The position numbers and the translations under genes are program-made. Shown here one piece after another: positions 14,705-23,453 of a stretch of 64,000 nucleotides of DNA (the stretch's first letter is position 1; every line of letters starts with the position of its first letter). The stretch is from CBDDKW01 sp965230425 (lineage in GTDB: Bacteria > Pseudomonadota > Gammaproteobacteria > UBA1113): the NCBI GenBank assembly GCA_965230425.1, contig CBDDKW010000019.1:124001-188000 (forward strand), read 5' to 3'. The notes beneath the pieces are model-generated. The model was not told where the DNA came from. It was given only the letters and a program-made list of their open reading frames with translations, and made no database searches.

Positions 14705-17386
14705 CTATCGAGTGGGTAGGTAAAACTGCCATCGGTGCCAAGCGTTAAGGTGACGCCTTGGCTCGTGGTCACAGTCAATGCGGTGGCTGGGATGGTGAGT
14801 GGGTCCGCTTTCTGCGTCACTGTCAGTACCGGCACCCGTATCATCAGTGATCACGTTGCCGGTGACTTGGGTGTCATTTTCACTGACGGTATAACTATTA
14901 TCGGTCGCTACCGGTGCGTCATTTTCGCCATCGATGGTAAAGGTCACGGTGGCACTGTCAGTCAATGTACCATCGGTGACAATATAGGTAACACTATCGG
15001 TAAACGTTTCGGTGGCACTTAAGGTGTTATTGGTACTGCTATCTAAGGGATAAGTAAAACTACCATCACTGCCGAGCGTGAGTGTGACGCCTTGGCTGGT
15101 GGTGACGGTTTGTGCGGTAGCGGGGATACTGAGGGGATCGCCTTCAGGATCCGAATCGGTACCAGCGCCAGTGTCGTCCGTAATAAAGTTACCGGTAACT
15201 TGGGTGGCGTTTTCACCCACATTGTACGTGTTGTCAGTGGCCGTGGGTGTATCGTTTTCGCCATTGATAGTGAAGGTGATAGTGGCGCTGTCGGTAAGAG
15301 CGCCGTCAGTCACCGTATAAGTGAAACTGTCAGTAAAAGTTTCTGTAGCGCTTAAGGTATTATTAGTGTTGCTATCCAAAGGATAGGTAAAACTGCCGTC
15401 GGTGCCCAGCGTTAAGGTCACTCCTTGGCTCGTTGTTACCGTCAATGCGGTAGCTGGGATACTGAGCGGATCGCCTTCAGCATCACTGTCAGTACCGGCA
15501 CCCGTATCATCAGTGATCACGTTGCCGGTGACTTGGGTGTCATTTTCACTGACGGTATAACTATTATCGGTCGCCGCGGGCGCGTCATTTTCGCCATCAA
15601 TGGTAAAGGTCACGGTGGCACTGTCAGTCAATGTACCATCGGTGACAATATAGGTAACACTATCGGTAAACGTTTCGGTGGCACTTAAGGTGTTATTGGT
15701 ACTGCTATCTAAGGGATAAGTAAAACTACCATCACTGCCGAGCGTGAGTGTGACGCCTTGGCTGGTGGTGACGGTTTGTGCGGTAGCCGGGATGGTAAGG
15801 GGATCGCCCTCAGGATCCGAATCGGTACCGGCGCCAGTGTCATCAGTAATGAAGTTGCCAGTGACTTGAGTAGCATTTTCACCTACATTGTACGTATTGT
15901 CAGTGGCCGTTGGTGTATCATTTTCGCCCTCGATTGTGAAAGTAATGGTAGCACCATCAGTAAGTCCACCATCAGTAACAACATAAGTGAAACTGTCAGT
16001 GAAGGTTTCGGTGGCACTTAAGGTGTTATTAGTGTTGCTATCTAAGGGATAAGTAAAGCTACCATCAGTGCCAAGAGTTAAGGTGACACCTTGGCTGGTA
16101 GTAACGGTTAGTGCAGTTGTTGGAATTGATAGTGGTGAACCTTCAACATCTGAATCAGTACCTGCACCGGTATCATCGGTAATGACATTGCCGGTGACTT
16201 GGGTGTCATTTTCACTGACAGTATAAGTGTTGTCTGTGGCAACAGGTGTGTCGTTTTCACCAGCGATGGTGATATCAACTGATGCAGTGGCAGTTTCAGT
16301 ACCATCGGTGACCGTATAAATAAAGTTATCAGTGAAGAATTCCGTAGCACTTAGGGTATTCATCACATCAGTGTCAATAGGGTATGTAAAATTTCCATCC
16401 GAAGTTAAACTAATGGGCGTGCCCTGTGAGCTAGTAATTGATTGTGCAGTGCTGGGAATACTCAGTGGGTCACCATCTATATCCGAGTCAGTACCACTCC
16501 CTGAATCATCAGTAATAACATTACCTGTAACTTGGGTAGCTGATTCCGGTTGCGTATAGGCGTTATCAGTTACAGTAGGGGCATCATTTTCGCCGGTCAC
16601 GATGATATTAACTGATGCTGTGCCTGTCTCCGTGCCATCAGTTGCGGTATAGACAAAACTATCAGTAAAGCTTTCAGTTGCAGAAAGTGTATCTGTAAGA
16701 TTAGTATCAACACTATATGAAAAACTACCATCAGATCCGATAGTCAAAGTAGATCCGCGAGAAGTAGAAACGGTCTGTGCACTAGCAGGTATAAAAATAG
16801 TATTACTTGTTGGGCTACTATCCGCACCAGCACCGGTATCATCGGTAATAACATTGCCGCTGATGATAGGGGTTGATTCAGGTACTGAGTATGTATTATT
16901 AGTGAAATTAGCGCGTTCAACAATTTGTTGAATGATAGTATCGGGAATTGCTGCGCGACTGAGGACAGCAACAACTGTGTTAAATTCGCTAGAAGCTATT
17001 GAAAGTTGTTCCTCGTTGCGTTCATCAATAGTTGATTCGATAGTCAAACTTTTAACTTGTGCGTTAACGATATTTACATTGAGACTCAGTTGCGGAAAAA
17101 TTGCGGGTGTTGTTAAGAAGTCATGGGGTACATAGAGATCACCTTCAACAAAAATGCTTGTCGCTAATTGATCCGTGTCAATTGTAATCTTAGCAAAAAA
17201 GTCCTTAATCGTGTTATAACCATCTTTATAAACAACGATTAAGTCATTACCATCCTGCAGGAGTACTTGCACACCTTCAGGTAGTATAAGTTGTTCGCCT
17301 TTACCCAGTGAATTTATTTTATCCCCTGATGATAGGGTCAACGCCTCTTCTTGACCATTCGCTTTACGAATAGTGATTGTATACAT
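14705..17386 (-). CDS. Giant BapA/VCBS-repeat adhesin, N-terminal part up to the first frameshift
   Basis: This 893-codon frame is the N-terminal part of a very large surface adhesin of the type usually exported by type I secretion. Residues about 1-60 resemble the BapA-type prefix domain (the stretch around QDGNDLIVVY and TIKDFF). Residues about 60-155 are a non-repeated linker. From about residue 158 the protein is a chain of about 111-residue VCBS/cadherin-like repeats with TGNVITDDTGAGTDSD, LTLGSDGSFTYPLDS and TFTIDGENDAP signatures. The start ATG has a GTGGGGG ribosome-binding site 5-6 bases upstream. No signal peptide is seen, as expected for a type I substrate. The last 36 or so residues (from AESGPTHH on) are out of frame after an extra C at 14805-14806, so the stop at 14705 is not the natural end. 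The C-terminal secretion signal and any transporter genes lie outside the window. Confidence 0.85.
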   Translation of the reverse strand: MYTITIRKANGQEEALTLSSGDKINSLGKGEQLILPEGVQVLLQDGNDLIVVYKDGYNTIKDFFAKITIDTDQLATSIFVEGDLYVPHDFLTTPAIFPQLSLNVNIVNAQVKSLTIESTIDERNEEQLSIASSEFNTVVAVLSRAAIPDTIIQQIVERANFTNNTYSVPESTPIISGNVITDDTGAGADSSPTSNTIFIPASAQTVSTSRGSTLTIGSDGSFSYSVDTNLTDTLSATESFTDSFVYTATDGTETGTASVNIIVTGENDAPTVTDNAYTQPESATQVTGNVITDDSGSGTDSDIDGDPLSIPSTAQSITSSQGTPISLTSDGNFTYPIDTDVMNTLSATEFFTDNFIYTVTDGTETATASVDITIAGENDTPVATDNTYTVSENDTQVTGNVITDDTGAGTDSDVEGSPLSIPTTALTVTTSQGVTLTLGTDGSFTYPLDSNTNNTLSATETFTDSFTYVVTDGGLTDGATITFTIEGENDTPTATDNTYNVGENATQVTGNFITDDTGAGTDSDPEGDPLTIPATAQTVTTSQGVTLTLGSDGSFTYPLDSSTNNTLSATETFTDSVTYIVTDGTLTDSATVTFTIDGENDAPAATDNSYTVSENDTQVTGNVITDDTGAGTDSDAEGDPLSIPATALTVTTSQGVTLTLGTDGSFTYPLDSNTNNTLSATETFTDSFTYTVTDGALTDSATITFTINGENDTPTATDNTYNVGENATQVTGNFITDDTGAGTDSDPEGDPLSIPATAQTVTTSQGVTLTLGSDGSFTYPLDSSTNNTLSATETFTDSVTYIVTDGTLTDSATVTFTIDGENDAPVATDNSYTVSENDTQVTGNVITDDTGAGTDSDAESGPTHHPSHRIDCDHEPRRHLNAWHRWQFYLPTR

Positions 17387-17961
17387 AATTTACCCCCACT
17401 CACCTTTCCTAACCGTCGTGCGTACTCACTCTCTGGTAAGGTATATCATAGTCATGTAGACATAGGTTTTGAGTAAAAGTTCCTCTGTCTTTTGTTTTTC
17501 TGTTTAAGGATAAATTAACTGCGGGTTTGATATCCGGTGTTACCGTCTGCAATGGAAGAATATAATGGACGGGGAGAGAGAAGTGACAATTTGTAAGGAC
17601 TAGCTTAATCAATACTGAAGTCATCTTTTCCGTTCTGATTAGATAGTAATATAGTTGGGCTGAATAGCACAGATAATTAAGTAAATACACTAGATTAGAT
17701 CCTCATTCGCGTCAGTTCTCGTTGATCTAATTATAGAAGCAGATAAGAATAATGCGGAATTTGGCTAAGGATATGTAACTGTATGAATTTTATCATGAAA
17801 AATTATCACGGTTAATATATATAAATCTTTCGTAGTAATACTGCAATATTTGCTTACAATATTAGAATGTGATTTTGTCATATCTGTGTGGAAGCTTAGA
17901 GGCTGATTAAGATCCTATAGCGAAGATACATTTTTCCTATGAACATTGGTAATTTTCGAGG
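17387..17961. other. Intergenic region with the adhesin 5' leader, no gene seen
   Basis: This AT-rich stretch separates the adhesin start from the 3' end of the VasX-like gene; both lie on the minus strand. A 93-codon open frame at 17409-17690 on the same strand has a composition unlike the neighbours, no recognisable motif and no clear ribosome-binding site, so I do not call it. The adhesin promoter should lie here, but I cannot single out a convincing -10/-35 pair. A long leader of this kind fits a regulated surface protein. Confidence 0.4.
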
Positions 17962-20900
17962 TTATGAGCAAATACAGGGTTTTGGTGCATAATTCCAGCC
18001 AGAGATACTTCGGTTAATGGTATTATCAGTTTTCTTAGGGCTTAAGTCATTGCTTTCCTGAGTTGGGAATTCTTCACAAGGTAAAATAAAATGCTCTTCA
18101 CCTAAGAGTAGTCGGACTTTTGCTTGTAAACGTAAATGTCCTTTAGGGTATTGGCTGGTATCAATAGGGTAGTAATAATGCATTTTTATGATCTTTGGGA
18201 TAGGACCCTTAGACATTATTTGTAAAATTTTACTGGGTTTGGCGATACCTACGGGGATCCAAAAGTTATGACCAATGTCATTATAGTGTATTTGTCTTTG
18301 CCATTCCCACACTGCACGTACATCGAGCATATCTATTTGGGGGATAAATTGAGGGATTAACACTTCAACAATACAATATTTTCCGGCTTCGCTACCTGAG
18401 CTTAGGTATATGTTATTAATCTGGGGTTGCATGATAATATTTAAAAGTGCTTGGCATGCAAATTGCGGCTGAGCTTCCCATGCTGCATACTTTCCTGGGT
18501 ATAGCCAGTGTTTGGTGTTACTAAAAGGTCCGTGTTTAGCCCAGCGAGTGATATTATCATCTTTAAGTATCTCAATAGATAAAGAACCAATAATCAACAA
18601 TAGCGTACCTAGCCAACCAATGGCAGATGATTCAATACAGGTAAGCATGAGTACATTTAGTTCATTTTTATAAATATATTCTTTGATAGTAGCTCGTGAA
18701 ATAACTCTACCAAATTGTTTAACTAAGCCATTAATGCGTTTGTTAGCTTGATTGCTGATGGCTTTGCCAGCGTGTCCAGCTAACAACACACTGGCTCCTA
18801 GGGCATTAATTCCCTGCCCAATGCTTTCGCCATGCTCACCGACATATAGGTCATTAATACTATCGTAGATAGCAAGAAAAACACCAATGCTAGCGAATAT
18901 TAGCAATGTATGTTGGAGGGGGGATGCTAGCATATTAAGCCATGTGTATTCTTTTACTAGTGTGGAGCCTAAGATTGGCTTGTTTATAAGATAGTCATTA
19001 ACTTTTTGAGTGCCAAGGAATGCTTCGCAAGTATCTTGTATAGAAACTATCACAGCTAAATTAGCAGTGATCTCTTCGACACTTCTGCGTATCTTTGATT
19101 TGTCTGTATATTTTAAAAATAATGCCTGCGATGCTTCCTCTAAATTGAACAATGTAATCGCACTTATAATTAGGCCCAGACTTTTCCGACCAAATATAAA
19201 GTGGTCAAGTATCTTATCTCGTGCTTTAGCCTCATCACAGCTTGCATCTAGTTGGATATCAAATTGAGCATAGGGGTGTTCAGATAGATGGTCAGTTAAC
19301 CAGTGCTTGGTGTTAATGGATTCATTACGTAATGCAGCACCGAAATTACCATGGTGTTGAGCAAAGCCGATGGCTTGTTCTTTATTGATGGTATAAATAG
19401 GGATTGCATCTGCAGGGACGACGGATGCTAGGGCATGAGGCTCACTATATCGATAAACAGACAATAATCCAGGTATATATGTTCTTATGGCAGCTTTACT
19501 CGATATACTTGGTTCAGCATGTGCGTAATATAAATTGTTGAATGAACCAGTTGCCCTGGCAATGCTTATGGTAGCAGCAAGTGGCGAGAGGTATTGTTTT
19601 GGTGATGGTGTTTCTACTGTAATGATACCATTACTATCACGTAAATAACGAGCAAAGCTACGAGCTGATTTTTTTATCCCAAGCATGAGACCATGTAGTG
19701 TATTATCAATTCTATTGATTACTTCAGTATAATTATCCTCATATGTATCAATGTTAGGGATATCGTTTTGATCATTGCGAACAATCACGTAGGGCTGATT
19801 CTTTAAGCTTGCTTGAAATAAACATTGAAATGTTTTTTCACGGAATTTTCCATGGCCTTGATTTTCACTTTGCATAATGCAATGGTCAGCAATTTCAGTA
19901 TTATCTGGTTGATAGATATTAATTTTTTCTTGCGTGGGAAAAAGTTTGTCATGTATGGGATGCTGCGTGTTTAATAGTTGTTTTATATAGGCTATGCCTG
20001 GTGGATCATTTACAATATCGGCATTACCACTGAGTTCCAATTGATAATCTAGTTTACTGGGATCGGTATGTACGAGGCTAAGAACGTTGTCAACATTGAT
20101 GAAAGCATACTCGTAATAATCCACAGCCGCAGCAAAATAATCAGATAGTACTTGATTAAATGTAGTTCCCGTAAATATTGGGGTTAATTTATTTTCTTTA
20201 TAATCAGGTAATATTGCTGGGTATTCTTCTTGCCCCGCTGTATAAATGTCATGTAGTGTACTGACTAGCAATTGTTGTTGCACTCTGATAAGTGCGCGTA
20301 ATTGACGACGTGCTTTCGTGCCTAAGACAGTTTCGATGTGTTCTTTCGATAAATATTGTGAGGCTAGGTAGATTTTATTGCCTACACTTTTAGGATAATA
20401 TTTTACTATCGGGGGTAGGCTATTCGGTGGTGTAGAAATGGGGCCTCGGGGAATTTCAACGGGGGGAGTTGCTTGAGTACCAAAATAAAGGTGATATGCT
20501 GTGATCGCGCTTTTAAATAACGGATTTTCATGTGATGTCTGTAGTAGGGTAAAAAAGCGGTACCATGATTTGGCTAGGTCCCTTTGTATTCGCTGCATTA
20601 AGCCCATAGGATCAGGCACTAAGATCTGTATGAGTTTATTTTTTTCTGATAATTTGTAATTAGTACCTATAGGCATATGTTCGGATAGATTAGTAAAATC
20701 TATACGTTCAAATCGATTATATCGTGCTAACTTTGCTTGCTGTAATTGTTGTGGGCTTGGTGCATAGTAAGTGGTATTATCGATTAAACGTGAGTCCTGT
20801 GGATCCATACCACCAAAATAATTAATACGTGCCCAGCTCCATGGGATACTTGAATAGCAAATTTCTAATGATTGTTTTTGATTATTCAGTATCCACGGAA

Positions 20901-21507
20901 GGCAAAAGTGTCGTTCAGGTATACCCGTTGCAGGGCGCTGATCCAAACCAGCATATTCATGCAAATCTACATCGGCATAAGTATTGTTTTTGTCAACCAC
21001 AAGTTCACGCCACAAATAGCCATTACGATAGAGGTACAGCCTACCAGGTTGTAGAGGTGGATTATGCTTGGACTGCATCCATTGTTTGACTAAAAATTTT
21101 ATTTCAGGTTGAAGTGCATTCATCCATGGACCATGAAATAAGATTTTATTATTAATGAGTGTTTGCCATATATGGTCGCGCACCCAGTCACTGAGTTGTA
21201 ATACATCGCGTATGTCGACGCTATCAGCATTCGTTTCTCTTGGACAAACATGCCAGCGAGCTTGACACAGGATCAACTGATTTGCACATTTTGTGTCATT
21301 GACATTTTGGCTGAGGACCTTGGCAAGAGGAATTATCAGGGTTGGGCCCGAGGTATTGGGTATGGATAAATAACTTTCATATGTAGTTTGAGGTGGGGCA
21401 GAGGTAGGCATGGATACTATATTATAGTATCCGTTGTTAACTGACTCGGCATCTCGGCACAGTGCTTTAATTTTGTTAGTTTTCATCATGTGTATATACT
21501 CATACAA
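17962..21507 (-). CDS. Putative VasX-like membrane-active toxin/effector (1181 aa)
   Basis: This large protein resembles type VI effectors with a VasX N-terminal region. What is visible: a GRLYLYRNGYLWRELVV segment near residues 154-172, followed by VDLHEYAG and an IPWSWARINYFGGMDP segment, and an LVPDPMGLMQRIQRDLA segment near residues 294-312. The family has an LR/YLYV..G.LW.E motif and an LPDPIG..-like motif in the same order. Hydrophobic, probably membrane-spanning segments lie near residues 860-880, 895-910 and 950-980, where VasX proteins carry their pore-forming helices. Two start codons are possible (21507, or the ATGATG at 21489); neither has a good ribosome-binding site. No vgrG, PAAR, chaperone or obvious immunity gene is adjacent, so the delivery route is unknown. 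The family call rests on remembered motifs, not on a search. Confidence 0.55.
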   Translation of the reverse strand: MYEYIHMMKTNKIKALCRDAESVNNGYYNIVSMPTSAPPQTTYESYLSIPNTSGPTLIIPLAKVLSQNVNDTKCANQLILCQARWHVCPRETNADSVDIRDVLQLSDWVRDHIWQTLINNKILFHGPWMNALQPEIKFLVKQWMQSKHNPPLQPGRLYLYRNGYLWRELVVDKNNTYADVDLHEYAGLDQRPATGIPERHFCLPWILNNQKQSLEICYSSIPWSWARINYFGGMDPQDSRLIDNTTYYAPSPQQLQQAKLARYNRFERIDFTNLSEHMPIGTNYKLSEKNKLIQILVPDPMGLMQRIQRDLAKSWYRFFTLLQTSHENPLFKSAITAYHLYFGTQATPPVEIPRGPISTPPNSLPPIVKYYPKSVGNKIYLASQYLSKEHIETVLGTKARRQLRALIRVQQQLLVSTLHDIYTAGQEEYPAILPDYKENKLTPIFTGTTFNQVLSDYFAAAVDYYEYAFINVDNVLSLVHTDPSKLDYQLELSGNADIVNDPPGIAYIKQLLNTQHPIHDKLFPTQEKINIYQPDNTEIADHCIMQSENQGHGKFREKTFQCLFQASLKNQPYVIVRNDQNDIPNIDTYEDNYTEVINRIDNTLHGLMLGIKKSARSFARYLRDSNGIITVETPSPKQYLSPLAATISIARATGSFNNLYYAHAEPSISSKAAIRTYIPGLLSVYRYSEPHALASVVPADAIPIYTINKEQAIGFAQHHGNFGAALRNESINTKHWLTDHLSEHPYAQFDIQLDASCDEAKARDKILDHFIFGRKSLGLIISAITLFNLEEASQALFLKYTDKSKIRRSVEEITANLAVIVSIQDTCEAFLGTQKVNDYLINKPILGSTLVKEYTWLNMLASPLQHTLLIFASIGVFLAIYDSINDLYVGEHGESIGQGINALGASVLLAGHAGKAISNQANKRINGLVKQFGRVISRATIKEYIYKNELNVLMLTCIESSAIGWLGTLLLIIGSLSIEILKDDNITRWAKHGPFSNTKHWLYPGKYAAWEAQPQFACQALLNIIMQPQINNIYLSSGSEAGKYCIVEVLIPQFIPQIDMLDVRAVWEWQRQIHYNDIGHNFWIPVGIAKPSKILQIMSKGPIPKIIKMHYYYPIDTSQYPKGHLRLQAKVRLLLGEEHFILPCEEFPTQESNDLSPKKTDNTINRSISGWNYAPKPCICS

Positions 21508-21888
21508 TTAAATGCTTAATTGTATATTAATATATATGTGTTTGTGAATTGTTTGTGTCTGATATGAGTATTTGTTGATTGTTGTAATTATTTTAGGTCT
21601 GCAAGCTATAGCAAAGGTTATCCGTCTATATTGACGATGATTCAATGTGGAAGAACAACACATTGGATTTGTACTGTTCTTCCATATTGAGGTGATTTCA
21701 ATGTAGAAGAACAGCACATAAAATTTGTGTTGTTCTTCCACATTGACTATAATTCAATGTAGAAGAACAGCACATAAAGTTTGTATTGTTCTTCCACATT
21801 GAACATTACTCAATGTAGAAGAACAACACATAAATTGGATATATGGGAATATATCAAAAAAATTATGACATATTGATGGGAAAAGTAG
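21508..21888. other. Divergent intergenic region holding a palindrome array
   Basis: The region separates the VasX-like gene (minus) from the ATPase-nuclease gene (plus) and must hold both promoters. Its right half is occupied by the palindrome array described separately. Short open frames within it simply read through the palindromes and are not called. Confidence 0.6.
21643..21832 (+). repeat. Array of three and a half 47-bp palindromes upstream of the ATPase-nuclease gene (array 1)
   Basis: Three imperfect palindromes lie at 21643-21689, 21699-21745 and 21755-21801, followed by a left half-unit at 21811-21832. Arms read CAATGTAGAAGAACA on the left and TGTTCTTCCACATTG on the right, around a variable AT-rich centre of about 17 bases. 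Units are 56 bp apart with 9-bp spacers. The array ends 56 bp before the ATG of the ATPase gene. It is not a CRISPR: spacers are too short and the repeats are self-complementary. Likely roles are operators, a leader RNA of tandem hairpins, or target sites of the encoded protein. Confidence 0.9.
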
Positions 21889-23361
21889 ATGCCTAAAGTA
21901 TTGATTGGAAGAGAGTACGAATGTGAGCTCCTGGGTAGGTTACTGGTTTCAGAGCAAGCAGAGTTTTTAGCGCTGTATGGACGACGTAGAGTTGGTAAAA
22001 CGTTTTTAATCCGATCTTACTTTAAAGATACGAAAGCTATCTTTTTTAATGTTACTGGGGCTAAGAATGGCAAACTAAATGAACAGATAAAACATTTTGC
22101 TGAACAATTAGGACGCGTCTTTTTAAATGGGATCATGCCAACAGTAGGCACTAACTGGGATGACGCATTTAAAATATTAACTCATGCAATGGCATCAGTG
22201 CCTTGTGACCAAAAAATAGTTTTATTTTTCGATGAGTTGCCATGGATGGCGACAAGAAATTCACGGTTATTAAATATTTTAGAATATTATTGGAATCAGC
22301 ATTGGTCTGACGATGAGAGAATCAAATTAATTGTATGTGGTTCCTCTGCTTCATGGATCATCAAAAAAATTATTAAGGCAAAAGGTGGTTTACATAATCG
22401 TATTACTAGGAAAATACATCTGGAACCATTTAATTTAATAGATACTAAACGATTTTTGCAAGAACGAGGTATAGCCTTAAATCATATTCAGCTTACACAG
22501 CTTTATATGGTTACAGGTGGGATACCTTACTACCTTACTTATGTTGAAAAGCATTTATCCGTAGCTGATATTATTGAACGACTTGCTTTTAATAAAGGCA
22601 GTTTCTTATTAGAAGAGTTTGATAGCCTCTTTGCATCGCTATTTGATGAGTATGAAGATTATATAAAAATAATACGTATTATTGCGGGGTATCGACACGG
22701 TATAGGTCAACAAGATCTGTTAGAAGCAACTGGTAAATCATATATTGGAACTAAAGGTATAAGGAAATTAACAGAACTAGAGGACGCAGGGTTTATTCTT
22801 GGATTTAAACCACACTTTCACAAGCGTCGAGGAAAATACTATCGAGTGATTGATGAATATACACTGTTCTATTTACGGTGGATAGAACCAATGCGAGATT
22901 CCCTACAAGTGCGCTCATTGGAGCAAGGTAATTGGCGTGAAATACAAAGTTCACCTGCATGGTATAGTTGGCAAGGCTATGCCTTTGAGGCAATTTGTTA
23001 TAAACATATAGGGCAGATCCGGAAAAAACTTGCAATTAGTCCTACAGCTATTGCAAACAGTTGGCGCTATGTGCCGCGTAAAGGTTCGGAAGAAAAAGGT
23101 GCACAGATTGATTTATTGTTTGATCGTAGAGATGAGGCAATTACATTGTGTGAAATTAAATTTACTATGCAACCATTTACTATTGATAAGCAATATGCAC
23201 AAAATTTATTGAACAAGAAAAAGGTCTTTGCCACTAATACGCGTACAAGAAAGCAACTATTTGTGGCAATGATTTCTGCTAGTGGAGTTAATGGTAATTT
23301 GTATGCAGATGACTTGCTCAGTGGGATTGTGGTGTTGGATGATTTGTTTGAGGATATGTAA
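21889..23361 (+). CDS. Arch_ATPase/STAND-like ATPase with C-terminal PD-(D/E)XK-like domain (paralogue 1)
   Basis: This 490-aa protein belongs to the COG1672-type ATPases (Arch_ATPase with C-terminal DUF234-like region). Visible motifs: IGREYE at the N-terminus, Walker A GRRRVGKT near residue 31-38, Walker B IVLFFDELPW near residue 110, and a VCGSSASW sensor-like segment. A winged-helix-like region follows (about residues 265-310). The C-terminal part has QIDLLFDRRDEAITLCEIKF (about residues 405-424), whose D...E-x-K pattern fits a PD-(D/E)XK nuclease fold. The ATG has a GGGAAAAG ribosome-binding site. The gene stands alone downstream of palindrome array 1. It shares architecture and a DDLFED C-terminal motif with the protein at 30059. 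The role is not established; NTP-dependent DNA binding or cleavage in defence or in a selfish element is inference. Confidence 0.75.
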   Translation: MPKVLIGREYECELLGRLLVSEQAEFLALYGRRRVGKTFLIRSYFKDTKAIFFNVTGAKNGKLNEQIKHFAEQLGRVFLNGIMPTVGTNWDDAFKILTHAMASVPCDQKIVLFFDELPWMATRNSRLLNILEYYWNQHWSDDERIKLIVCGSSASWIIKKIIKAKGGLHNRITRKIHLEPFNLIDTKRFLQERGIALNHIQLTQLYMVTGGIPYYLTYVEKHLSVADIIERLAFNKGSFLLEEFDSLFASLFDEYEDYIKIIRIIAGYRHGIGQQDLLEATGKSYIGTKGIRKLTELEDAGFILGFKPHFHKRRGKYYRVIDEYTLFYLRWIEPMRDSLQVRSLEQGNWREIQSSPAWYSWQGYAFEAICYKHIGQIRKKLAISPTAIANSWRYVPRKGSEEKGAQIDLLFDRRDEAITLCEIKFTMQPFTIDKQYAQNLLNKKKVFATNTRTRKQLFVAMISASGVNGNLYADDLLSGIVVLDDLFEDM

Positions 23362-23453
23362 AAAAAGTGTGCTTCTATCTTACGCACTTACATGGCATGA
23401 TTACTGCATATATACTCATAGCATCTCATATTTAGGGTTTTATAGGGGATATT

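Larger units (their letters stand above)
1..16900 (-). repeat. Tandem array of about 50 VCBS-coding repeats (330-333 bp), partly as 666-bp dimers
   Basis: The DNA repeats with a period of 330-333 bp, one unit per protein domain. Between about 9.8 and 15.4 kb the pattern is dimeric: two unit types alternate and equivalent sites recur at 10428, 11094, 11760 and 12426 (exactly 666 bp apart) and at 13092, 13758 and 14424. Nearly identical dimers at 13758-14423 and 14424-15091 indicate very recent duplication. Between about 1.6 and 5.3 kb units are more nearly single. Two divergent modules (about 890-1340 and 7910-8330) interrupt the pattern. The array is visibly more GC-rich than the neighbouring genes. 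The leftmost units extend beyond the window. Confidence 0.9.

Noticed and set aside
790..16560. Many plus-strand open frames of 60-117 codons spaced by 333 or 666 bp
   Set aside because: They are antisense shadows of the adhesin repeats; their periodicity is that of the repeat and they lack ribosome-binding sites.
17409..17690. 93-codon minus-strand open frame before the adhesin
   Set aside because: No recognisable motif or ribosome-binding site; more likely leader sequence.
21643..21832. CRISPR array
   Set aside because: Repeats are palindromes of 47 bp with 9-bp near-constant spacers; there are no unique spacers of 25-40 bp and no cas genes.
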